From Owenia fusiformis (Eukaryota; Annelida; Polychaeta; Sabellida; Oweniidae): 64,000 nucleotides of DNA. The DNA lies in contig CAIIXF020000006.1 in the NCBI GenBank assembly GCA_903813345.2, positions 24,437,936-24,501,935 on the forward strand, in the 5' to 3' direction. Numbering within the stretch: position 1 is the first letter of the stretch; every line of letters starts with the position of its first letter. The position numbers were made by a program, and so were the translations under genes. The notes under the pieces were generated by a model. That model was not told the DNA's origin. It saw nothing but the letters and a program-made list of their open reading frames with translations, and did no database searches. Below are positions 53,736 to 64,000 of this stretch, one piece after another.

Positions 53736-56700
53736 GAAAAATCTGAGCAATGTTATAATTAAGTTTAAGTCAGTGCAAATAAGCATATAATTTGCAATAA
53801 AAATTTATTCACAAAACAGCAATATGTTGCGAACAGAATGCCTCTGTCCCGAATGAATTTGTAACTCAAATTTTTTTCTTAAGTTGATTTAATTTTTAAA
53901 GCTAGAAAACAAAAGAATTTAACATGTCACAATGTATTCAATTTTTCCATTTAGTAAATTTTTTTCAGTAGGTGATGATTATCTTTTTAGTGAACAAATT
54001 ACCAATGTCAAATCATAAACCAATGAAAACCATCTTCATGCATGGAGTGGCCAATGGTTTTCATAAGCAATGCATTCATGTAATCCTCTACCCAGTAATG
54101 TTATTGTACATACTCCAGGATAAATTCAAATCAAGTTGTATTCAGTTTTAGTGATGGGTAAGAAAAAGGATCTCATTAAGGAAATTATATCTTGATTTTC
54201 AAATGACAGCATTGAATTTAAGGGTGAATTTTGAACATGTTAAGTATAATAAATAACCGGCTAATTTTGTCAGATTTTGATTTTCCATTTGCCTGGCCCA
54301 GAGTCTATAAGATGAAGACACTGCCATTGGAGTTGCCCATAGATAACTAACTAGGGATAACAATTATTAATTTTATTTGAATGTCAAAGCTGTCATTGAA
54401 GAACTGATAGTTGATTGACAGATCACCATAGCTACAGTATGTTGTATATAGCAAAACATCAGGACTAATCAACTTGAGATTTTTTATCATTATTTATTTC
54501 AAATTCTGATACAAACATTAATTAGAATCCAATTAAAGGAATTAAAAGGGAAAGAGAGCGTAAAAAGTTGAAAGCAAATTTCAAATAACCGTGGCAATGT
54601 TTCCCTAACAGTCCTAGGACAATGCTAGATAAAGCTAAACCTTTATGGGACTTTTTAGGAAAAAAGGCATCGCATAGATTGATGAGATCGCAAAGTTTTG
54701 TAAAATTGTCACAATTTTTTGAAACTACATGTAATAATTGCTCCCATGTCTCTATCCCTATTCAATCCCTTCAGTTTATTTTTATTATGCTAGAACACTA
54801 ACCATGAACATATATCATCATATAAACACAAAAGCAATACCACTGTGATAACAGCAGCACAGTTTAACTCACATCCACAAGAAATGGCTCAAATTGATGA
54901 TATTTTCTTGTGGATGTGCCCTTTAAGACTGCCCGTATCAGGCATTTATCTCTATACAGTCTATAATTCCTGAATCATAAAAAATAAAACCAGACTACAT
55001 CAAACACTCAGTTTAATACACAGTAATAAAACATAAACCCCAGAAGGCCACTGATTAACAGAACATTGAAGTTAAGAGCTCCTTAAGTTAATTGTTGTTT
55101 TCTTACTATGATGTAATTATGCCCATGGTTACATCAACTGATTTAGGAATTCTCAACTTTATGAACCTCGAGACAGAAAATTAATCAATGACATTTTGGG
55201 GTATGGCAATTCTTAACGATGTGTAGTAAACTGATTAAATCTCCCTTTCAATGTACATTGATTCATAAAAATAAATATAATTTGATAACATAGCATAAAT
55301 AACATACTTAGCATTGGCACAAGAAGCAAGCATTTACAAATTACCCTGACCTAATAAAAATACATGTTACAGTATGTAGACATTTTCACTATTATATATA
55401 CAGACTTAGTACTTGCAACAGCATAGAGGCCTTTTCTTGAGAAAACATCCTCTAAGTTGTCAATAACGCAAATGCGAGTAGGTAGTTACCAGTTTCACCA
55501 CCAGGTGGCTCGCTCGGGTCAGATAGCATGGCGGGTATAGTAGAAAGTTCCCTTTAATTTAAATTGTTTTAGTGGTTCAATTTTCATATAGCCCTTATGT
55601 ATCGAATAGTTATGCAAATTAAAGTATGTCCAGTAAAAGAAAATGTTAAATGTCCAATACAAGAAAAGATATTTCACTTTTTGTGATTTTTTAATATGGA
55701 GTCTATGGGAAATCAACCCGAACTAGAAGTCACATTTTCAAAAAGATTAAATTTTCAAAGTTGATGAACAATTTTCGAAACCATATTTTTAGAAGTATTT
55801 TTACATGTAGATTTCAAATATGACATCACTTTGACTGAATTTTGAATATTTAATGACGTAAATCAAGATCATTTCTACTCGCATCTAGTCTATTGAGAAG
55901 CAGAGTTATATACTCATGACAATCTTATCTCTTGGGATGACATTTTACATGTTTTGCTTATTCCAAATGAGATTTCCTATTTAATCACACTGGAAGCATA
56001 CCATGTGTCATATTAAGAGATATACATCTGTCATAAAAATTTAAAAAATTAGAATAAGTAGCTCTTTTTATTTTAATTAGCCATCGGGCATCATGACTAT
56101 CTCAGATATGAGAATGAAACAAATCAGAACAATCAGTAAGTCAAACACCTCAATGAGTTAAAAACCACTTAGTTAAGCACCTAAAGAAAGTCAAACACCT
56201 CACCAAGTCAAACACGTTAGTGAGGTCATCTTCAGGCAATTCTTTAGGTGTTTGATTTGCACAAGTCAAACACCTAAAGTGAGTCAAACACCTCAGTGAG
56301 TTGAGCACCTAAGTTAGTCAATACCTCAGAATACCAACCACTGAGTTCCATCATATTATATTAGTGAGTTAAACACCTCAGTGAGTCAAGCAACTGAAGT
56401 TAGTCAACACCTCGGCATACAGCATACCAACCACTGAGTTCCAACATATTCATAAGTACCACATACATTCATATGGCAATAAACTATAAAATACGTGTAC
56501 ACGTTGATAATGTCATCATAAACTGTCATAAAATATAGGAAAACATAAAACCTACATCAAGTATAGTGCTCAGTGATCTCCCCAGGATTTTTTCTCAGGT
56601 GGGTGCAAAATTCTCATTTCCACAATTCAAACAAAAATTGGTCAAAATATGCCAATTTCTTTATAATTTTTCTCATTCTAAGTGGGTGCAAATGGATTTT

Positions 56701-58101
56701 CAGGTGGGTGCAGGCCTACTTTCAGAATCTCAGGTGGGTGCTGTGCCCACTTGCTTTAATGCTGGGGAGATCACTGGTGCTGATAACAAATATTTGTTAA
56801 CTGGTCCTAAATTATTCATGTAAAAAGACAGAAAAATACAATAAATGAACCTAAGGTTAACAACACATGATCAATTGTTAATTTTCACATAAAATGAAAT
56901 ATGATAAATTTAAGTTATCAAATAATATGAAATGAAAATATCAGATGTTTAAGACTATAACAATATGTCACCACATCTGATAGTAGAGGTGACATAAAAA
57001 CAATCATTCTAGATCACAACCACCTGGTTTTAATTCTCAACATTTATGACTAAACAAATGATTTTATTTTTCATGATGTTTCCAATAAAGTAAGAATCTC
57101 AATGATAAATTGCCTATGAGTAAATATAGATTTATTCAGCATTGTGAACAGGATCATTAATATGAGAGTCACAGTCAAATTATGAGAATGTCCAAGAATT
57201 AACCTCAGTTGATAACCAAAATGAGCCTTTAAAGCAAGATAAGATAAGCCTAAGAAAGCTAAATATATATGTACTTTATATTTGTAAAAAATATTTGCAC
57301 CAATCAAAATATATATTTTGTAACGTTCTGCATTTATAAAATCAATCAATTATATGGAATTAGCACTACTATCTATAGATATGTCTTTTCTATATCCTAC
57401 CCTATATAATAATCTGAAACATATAAAATTACCCAAAAATACAATCAAACTGACCTATTATTCAGATTATGCTAAAATGTGGAATGATTTCATGTTATAT
57501 AAGCATTTCTTAAAGGTAACACATATCATTATTAAACTGCATTTTGTATGGTATAAAATATGTATACGGTAAGTTACAATTTTAAGGTTATTACAATACA
57601 ATAAGCATTTACCTTAAAATGAACCCTCGAATATTAACAGATTTCTGGAACAACAGGAACATTTATCCTTTTATCAAAATAATACTTAGTACTAATTACC
57701 ATTGATATCATATAATATGTATATGTTCAGGAAATCAGGGACTCTTGTATTGACTGTAATGACTTGTAAAAGCACTATGGGGTACAATGTACATATTAAA
57801 TATGTTTTCCTGAATATGCCCATTATTCTTTAGCAAGCTCTTGGTTAATACTACATACATGTACAGTTAAATTAACAGTATATCCTGTCCAATTTAAGTA
57901 ATCCTAAAAGCACATTTAGTACCTCTAATAAAAAGAGTTCCACTTGGATGTGTTCAACTTACCCTCATCTAATATTGAGTCAATTGGTCATTGGAATGAA
58001 AAATGTCCCATTTACCAAGGTGTTCCACTCAGAGAGGTTTCACTTGTATTTTAAATTAGATGATTTCATTTTTAAAAATGCTGTTCAATCATTAACGTTT
58101 T
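53736..58101. other. No gene seen; small repeats and one MITE
   Basis: AT-rich DNA. 54870-54918 is a perfect 15-bp hairpin (CACATCCACAAGAAA and its inverse, 19-base loop). 56120-56420 holds degenerate repeats of GTCAAACACCTCAGTGAGT. A 206-bp TIR element lies at 56571. No exon could be supported. Confidence 0.5.
56571..56776. mobile_element. 206-bp TIR element, 5-bp TSD
   Basis: The left end CAGTGATCTCCCCAG and right end CTGGGGAGATCACTG are perfect 15-bp inverted repeats, flanked by GTGCT on both sides (56566-56570 and 56777-56781). The interior repeats CAGGTGGGTGCA three times. The CAGTG terminus and 5-bp duplication suit the 5-bp-TSD hAT group. The plus-strand open frames are not genes. Confidence 0.9.
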
Positions 58102-58983
58102 TCAAGGGCAACATTTCATTTTGAAGCACCCAAGAGCAAAATACATTTTGACAAGAGGTTTTAAACAACCAGTACAGCATCTGGAGCACACTCCAGCACG
58201 GGACTCTATGTACTGCTCCAAGAGCTGGGTTGTTCTCGTCGGTGAGATGATCTCGAAATGCCCCGGATAAACTTTCTGAATGTGATTACTAGATATCCAT
58301 TGTGCTATTTTACGTGCGCTATCCAAGTAATGGGACATACAGGAATTCGGTGCCCAGTCTAATAGATTGCTCCCATTGGTGCATTCATACACAAAATCGC
58401 CAACGTAAAGTTCTGAATATTTGGGGTAGTAGATGATTATACTGCCCCCAGTGTGACCAGGCACATGAATCACTTGGAGATATTCCCCCTGTCCAAGATC
58501 AATCTTGTCACCATCCTGAACAGATTGGCATTCAGTTGGCACCACTTTATATTTATTAACATTGAACCCTTTATAAGGCTCTTTGTGGAAATGACTTGCC
58601 TTTACATAGTTAAGAGTTTCCGTTGATACTGCACCACGTAAAGCCTCAACTTCCAATTCGTGAATCAAAACATTCGTAAAATCTTTGGCACCTCCGCTAT
58701 GATCAAAATGTACATGTGACAGCACTGCAATGCACTCCCTAGTGCCATCTATTGGATCAATCAGAGCCTCCTTTTCAAGATGCTTGCGTAAGTTCTGTAC
58801 ACCGATCCCAGTATCAATAACCACATCTTTATGTGGACCCTTAATCAGCCATATGTTGCACCTATTGCCTTCAAAGAAATAGGGCTCCTGCGTTAGATAT
58901 AATCCCTCTCTGATTCTTTTAGTGACAAACCAGCTTGGTTCCTCCAAGTCATCTAAACTGGCAGAATCTTGACCATCAGCCAT
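58102..58983 (-). CDS. MBLAC2: Metallo-beta-lactamase domain protein 2 (acyl-CoA thioesterase)
   Basis: The coding region is one exon of 293 residues from MADGQDSASLDDLEE (human 279). The start was chosen over an in-frame upstream ATG because an acceptor (TTATTTTCAG) lies 8 bases before it and the upstream part is repeat sequence. The fold's metal ligands are all present: H90-x-H92-x-D94-H95 (SHVHFDHSGG), H177 (HVPGHTGG), D196 (YVGDFVYE) and H242 (YPGHFEI). NIWLIKGPHKDVVIDTGIG and RAGVCSRCC match MBLAC2, which hydrolyses palmitoyl-CoA. The Cys-rich tail (CSRCCTGC..CFKMKCCP) could be S-acylated, as reported for the human C-terminus. The 5' UTR exon was not identified. Confidence 0.93.
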   Translation of the reverse strand: MADGQDSASLDDLEEPSWFVTKRIREGLYLTQEPYFFEGNRCNIWLIKGPHKDVVIDTGIGVQNLRKHLEKEALIDPIDGTRECIAVLSHVHFDHSGGAKDFTNVLIHELEVEALRGAVSTETLNYVKASHFHKEPYKGFNVNKYKVVPTECQSVQDGDKIDLGQGEYLQVIHVPGHTGGSIIIYYPKYSELYVGDFVYECTNGSNLLDWAPNSCMSHYLDSARKIAQWISSNHIQKVYPGHFEIISPTRTTQLLEQYIESRAGVCSRCCTGCLKPLVKMYFALGCFKMKCCP

Positions 58984-59029
58984 TATGGAATCTGAAAATA
59001 ATAATAAAATAATTGAGATAAAAAATTTT

Positions 59030-59312
59030 ACGAAAAAGGTACGAAAATTTCCAATGAACATGCGTGACATATACGGGATTCGCGTGACAAATCCGAACAA
59101 ATTGCGTTCGGTTTTTTTCCGACGTTCGTATTTTTACCGTATCATAAACATATTTCGAAAAAAATTCTACAGAAATATTTTCGCGTGACAATTACCAGGT
59201 AAAATGCGTATTTGCGTGACATTTTCTGTCACGCAAAAAAAACTGGCGTGACTTCAAATTCTTCAGCAAATGCGTGACAAATACGCAAATTGCGGGACAG
59301 TTGACAGGCCTG
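59030..59312. mobile_element. Truncated copy of the CAGGCCTGTCAAC element by MBLAC2
   Basis: Reverse complement of the left half of 11725-12232, ending GTTGACAGGCCTG. It shares ACAAATACGCAAATTGCGGG, CAATTACCAGGTAAAATGCG and many GCGTGACA words. Its other end is missing. It lies 40-320 bases upstream of the MBLAC2 coding exon, in the intron or promoter, and adds 40 codons to that open frame. Confidence 0.8.
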
Positions 59313-59339
59313 CATATACCCTATGGGAGTAGAAGTTCT

Positions 59340-60545
59340 GCTCGAAAGCCGATTTTCAAAATAGCCGCTCATTTTAAAATGGCGGCCATTTTAGTGCCGA
59401 ATTTACAGTAATTTAGGTGCAATATGTAAAACTGTAATAGCAATATGTTTTAGATGTAAAAAAATTATATAGGACATTAATAAAGCTAGAAATGTAGATA
59501 TTAAAGAAGCACATGGCAGCCATCTTGAAAAATGGCGGCCTTTACTCGTTATTTTACGATTTTTGCTGTAACTCGAAAAGTAGTGAAGCGATTTTGTTCA
59601 TATTTGGTATGTGAATACTATAAACATTGCACACTGTCTAAAGACACTTTTAGTAGAAGGCGGCCATTTTGAAAAATGGCCGCCATTTTTCAAAATGGCC
59701 ACCATTTTAACGTATTTTACTATAACTCGAAAAGTAGTGGAGCGATTTTGTTCATATTTGGTATGTGAATACTATAGGCATGGCACACTGTCTAATGACA
59801 CTTTTGGTAGAAGGCGGCCATTTTGAAAAAATTTTGAAAAATGGCCGCCATTTTAACGTATTTTACTATAACTCGAAAAGTAGTGAAGCGATTTTGTTCA
59901 TATTTGGTATGTGAATACTATAGGCATGGCACACTGTCTAATGACACTTTTGGTAGAAGGCGGCCATTTTTCAAAATGGCCACCATTTTAACGTATTTTA
60001 CTATAACTCGAAAAGTAGTGGAGCGATTTTGTTCATATTTGGTATGTGAATACTATGAGCATGACACACTGTCCTATGACACTTCTGAAAGAAGGTGGCC
60101 ATTTTGAAAAAAAATTTTGAAAAATGCCGACATTTTAACGTATTTTACTATAACTCGAAAAGTAGTGAAGCGATTTTGTTCATATTTGGTATGTGAATAC
60201 TATAAGCATCAGCATGGCACACTGTCTAATGACACTTTTGGTAAAAGGCGGTCATTTTTCAAATTGGCCGCCATTTTAACGTATTTTACTATAACTCGAA
60301 AAGTAGTGGAGCAATTTTGTTTATATTTGGTAAGTAAATACTATAAGCACGGCACACTGTCTTATGGCATTTTTTGTAGAAGGTGGCCATTTTGAAAAAT
60401 GGCCACCATTTTAACGTTTTTTACTATAACTTGAAAAGTAGTGGAGCGATTTTGTTCATATTTGGTATATGAATACTATAAGCATGGCACATTAGGTCAT
60501 TTTGAAAACGGCTGCCATTTTTGCTTTATACTTTGTTTGTAAAAA
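59340..60545. repeat. ~140-bp tandem repeat with GGCGGCCATTTT palindromes
   Basis: About seven units, period 133-157, each with CTCGAAAAGTAGTGGAGCGA, TTTTGTTCATATTTGGTATG, GGCACACTGTCTAATGACAC and complementary blocks GGCGGCCATTTTGAAAAATGGCCGCC split across them, which would fold back. The leading part (59399-59550) matches 8380-8540. The three plus-strand ORFs (59611-60395) share one repeated translation and are not genes. Confidence 0.9.
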
Positions 60546-62590
60546 TGCCATCCATGGCTGTTCGATGGGATTCGCTACGCTTTGGCGTTGCCGTTGTTCT
60601 GGTTTTCGTTGATTTTTTCCAGGTTTAGAACTTTTTATCCAGGATTAGGGGGTCAAATTCTATTCAATTTGTTATTATTTTAAAGGATTGCACAAATAAT
60701 AGTAGTGAGGTGCCAGATAGATTGAAAGGGCTTGGGGAGAGTACTAATTATTTTCCCTCTGCAGGATATTGAATTAGTTTTTCATATCAATGAAAGCCTT
60801 TATTATACAGTACTGAAAAAATACTGCCCATGTTATTAAACAAATTGGAAAGGTTTCATGCCAAGAATAATCTGAAAAATATATTAGAAATATAACTTGT
60901 CAAAAATCTTCATATTTCAAACATATTATCTAAGGCCTACTTCTCCATGTACAAAATGCACTATAATTGTAATCAATGTAACATGCTGAATTATACAACT
61001 TTTGAGCCTACTTTGTAAAAGGTAAATTAATTATCTCATCAAACTACAAATATATTCCAAATGTTTTTCTTTTTTTATATCTTGTACAGTACCTTCTGTA
61101 GCTTGTCGTATATTTTGCGAAGATAATCCAATAATTAGAATAAGAAATATTCCAAATGTTTTCTTGTACAGTACCGTAGTATATTTTGCTAGTTTTATAA
61201 TCCAACAATTGGAGTGTTATTCCTTGTTAATCTAAAAGCACTACACTGGTAAAAGGGTTGTAGATTTCTAGCACTAATACAAAATCTAATGAAAATCCAG
61301 TTATATATACTATTAAGAGCAAATAGTGTAGACTCTCAGTCTCAATAGGCAACAATTACATAAAAGGTTAAAGGTTCCCAATGGTTTTTTGTTTGACTTC
61401 GGTCAGCTTTGGTAGCTCCTGCACACTCATTGGTACCAAATGGTGAGCCTGATTTACAGAAAATTAAGTCCCTTTATTAAAACCTAATCTTAATTCATCT
61501 CATCGAAAATCTCTGTTTTTCAATTATCATTTCTATTACCTACCCTTCTCTTGTTTCTTCTTGCGGTTAATATTATGACGTACCATAATGTCATTTGATT
61601 ATTTTTGTGGTAACCACCTGATGCATTAGATAATTCTCGAGAAACATGTCAGTTTCCTTGAATTACACTAAGAATCAATAGCTACAGTACAAGTGAGAAG
61701 AGCAAGGTTATTGCTTTTACTTTGTTTCTCTGATAATCTATTTTTCTTTGTACACATAGTGGGAGGAGGGGGGGGGGGGTATTTTCTTTTCTGGATAACT
61801 CAATTAGCTGTTCCAATGCCTGTACTTGGGTGACAGAAAGAGTCAAAATTAAAAGAGTATCTCTTTCAAAGAAGGCAGATGGATCTTTGTTTAAAGAAGT
61901 AAAAACTATTGCAAAGGGTACCTCTTTGTCTTATAGCCACAGACTGAGAGTATGAACCCACTTGTCAGCTGACAGGGTAATTGTTTCTGAGAAATTGTGT
62001 TGCATGACTTGTGGATATATATAAAGCTATATTTATGAGTCAAATTCATTTGAAACCAAGTATGTTTTACGACAACCTGTGCATCAATGGCAATAGGTCT
62101 CTTAGTGTTTTTTTATTCTATGAATATGACATACCATTTTGGTATTAACACTACACGTGTATGATACCATTAATACGAATAAGTCCAAAGGGTTGAGAGT
62201 AGCTTTCCTTAAATTGTCATATTTACAATAGTTTTTGCTCTCATTATTTAACATTTTGTCAATTTTCTGGAAGGTTAAATGGTTGTAACTTTATTCCAGG
62301 ATAACCCTTTCTTATAAAATATGGTCAATTCTTGCAATTCTATTTCAGATATACAATTTTTATTTCAAATTTTCTTCAACATAATGTGCAACATTTCACC
62401 ACATTAAAAATGTCTACTTTGAAAATTCAAAATTTATATTGATGTCCATTAGAAAAATCAGGACTAAAACAATAATTATTAATAATTACTAGAACATGAA
62501 CTTTAAAGATTGCCTCTGATATTTTACATCTTTGCTGCCACTTTAATCAACCCACTCTTGCAAGAAATGTCATTAATATTACCTATCTAC
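60546..62590. other. No gene seen
   Basis: AT-rich sequence with a G10 run at 61768. A short direct repeat (TATTCCAAATGTTTTTCT / TATTCCAAATGTTTTCTT) lies near 61053 and 61148. No exon supported. Confidence 0.5.
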
Positions 62591-62954
62591 TAGAGATGTC
62601 ACGGAACAAAAAAAAATCGGAACGGTTCGGAACATTTTGCTTCGGAACGGAACAATTTCGGAACGGTTCGGAACAGAGTGACTGTGTGTATAAGATGAAA
62701 ATAAGTTGATCATCTAGGTCTATTTGGTTCTTCAAAACCCTTCAATGAGAAGGAATGAAAAGAATGAACCTCTTTTGGTGCATAATGTTGAAAGTAAAAT
62801 GCTGTTTTGTGGCAATTTAAGGGCCTAAAGTTGTGAAAGGGTAAAATGTTCTTGTTCCGGAACTGAACCGAAATTCTCAATTTGTGTTCTGTGTTCCGTT
62901 CCGAGGGCATAATTCCGTGGATCGGAACAAAATCGGGTATCCATGACACCTCTA
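62591..62954. mobile_element. 364-bp hAT-like TIR element, 8-bp TSD
   Basis: The ends TAGAGATGTCACGGA and TCCATGACACCTCTA are 15-bp inverted repeats with two mismatches. The flanks CTATCTAC and CTACCTAC are an 8-bp duplication with one change. Subterminal GGAACGGTTCGGAACA repeats occur near the left end and an inverse version near the right. Termini and 8-bp duplication suit hAT. The minus-strand open frame inside is not recognised. Confidence 0.75.
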
Positions 62955-62962
62955 CTACCTAC

Positions 62963-64000
62963 AGTAAAACCTTTGCAAGGAGAACACCTCTGGTACCTCT
63001 AAAAAGTTTTCAACTTGGGAGGTATTGGACTAAGAAGTTCATTTAACATTTAAGTCATTTGGTCATACGACTCTGATGTGTTCCACTTAAGGAGGTGTTC
63101 CATTTGCAGGTTCCACTGTATGATTCCACTTACAATTCCTGAGTTATTGTGATATCCTTTTGAATACAGCTAAGTGTAGAAATTAATCGCCAATCACAAA
63201 TTTTGAGAGAAAGTTTATGGTATCCGCCAAGCTGTTTTCTTGATGCACTTAAGTAAGTATAGTTGGGACGATACAATCCAAGTTTAGGGTGCCGATTCTA
63301 GGTACCCCTGGGATACCATACCCCTGGGATACCATATTGTAGGTAACCCTCAGGGTCCCCGATTGTTATATTTAACCTCAACAGTGCCCTTTTACTCCTT
63401 TATTAGTTCACCAAGGTTGACCGCATGTTCCTTAAATACCAGTTCCTTGCATCTACTGATTCAGCTGTCAGTTTCTAAATGTTATTTGCTACCAATGATG
63501 TTTATCTTCCACTAAATGAAGCAATCATATTTTTCCAATATAGAATTAACAATTGTAGGAACATTTATTTGACCATTCAACATAGAGCTGATTACCAAGA
63601 GACTGCCAAAAACTTGTGACATACATAAAAGAATCCTGAATATTAGTTACTTAAACCTTGTGATTTTCATAAAAATGACGGAATCTGTCAGTTCATTGCG
63701 AAATTATAATCTATGAATTTACCAAGGGTGATTTTATGCAAGGGTTCATTATGCAATTTTAGTATTATCAGAACAGTAGACTAATTCTATAATATAATGG
63801 AGAACTAACTGAACAAATGTCATAATGATTATTTCAATTTGCATCGTCTTTCATCTGGTCAGATCTTTTTATTTACTCAAGGTACATTTCATTGAAACAA
63901 ATGTATTTGAACCTAAATTGATGTATATATCTTAACCACAATGTTAAATGTAAATACCTCAGAATGGTGAAAAACTGCATGATTATGAAAGAGTTTTTGC
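62963..64000. other. No gene seen
   Basis: AT-rich, with a short internal direct repeat (CCCTGGGATACCATA twice near 63307-63333). No exon, RNA gene or inverted-repeat element could be supported to the end of the window. Confidence 0.5.

Noticed and set aside
59611-60395. Three open frames with the same repeated protein sequence
   Set aside because: Tandem-repeat translation; period and stops follow the DNA repeat.

Overview
The window is nuclear DNA of an animal. Genes are split by GT-AG introns, polyadenylation signals are AATAAA, and base composition is AT-rich with poly-G runs. Short terminal-inverted-repeat (TIR) elements, minisatellites and one LINE crowd the non-coding space. Three genes are recognised by protein sequence: RABGGTB, MORN5 and MBLAC2. 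The repeat style (runs like GTCCGTCCGTCC, ~160-bp core-repeat elements, 'CCTGGCTACG' mini-elements) is what I would expect of a marine invertebrate, lophotrochozoan or invertebrate deuterostome. I cannot name the species, and no bacterial or viral genome is present.

Layout. 1-5.0 kb is minisatellites and small TIR elements. 5.085-5.6 kb (+) is the last exon of a possible secreted peptide precursor. 6-13 kb is mostly transposons: an 8-bp-TSD element, a fragment and one full copy of a 1.3-kb element whose ends read CACGGTG with 5-bp target duplications, and a 1-kb element with another element nested inside. 13.2-35.7 kb is RABGGTB (+). Its first exon is tandemly duplicated, with a LINE carrying two open ORFs between the copies. 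Its third exon is preceded by eight truncated repeats of its own 5' half (seven with the acceptor). Intron 7 holds a second full CACGGTG element between two 160-bp-core arrays. Intron 8 holds a 41-bp minisatellite and, on the other strand, a nested five-exon secreted-protein gene. 38.3-43.4 kb (-) is a secreted protein with two von Willebrand A domains. 45.6-46.2 kb is a CGTTCG-rich simple repeat. 47.36-52.31 kb (-) is MORN5, sharing a ~140-bp promoter with a divergent 119-aa acidic protein gene (52.455-53.7 kb, +). 58.1-59.0 kb (-) is MBLAC2, with a repeat copy just upstream. 59.3-60.5 kb is a tandem repeat, and the rest has no gene I can support except a hAT-like element at 62.6 kb.

The genes do not form one pathway. 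RABGGTB prenylates Rab GTPases, MORN5 is a small MORN-repeat protein, and MBLAC2 is a metallo-beta-lactamase-fold acyl-CoA thioesterase. The most unusual material is in the CACGGTG elements, which carry two short convergent spliced reading frames, and in the self-duplicated parts of RABGGTB. Everything was read by eye; no alignment or database search was run.
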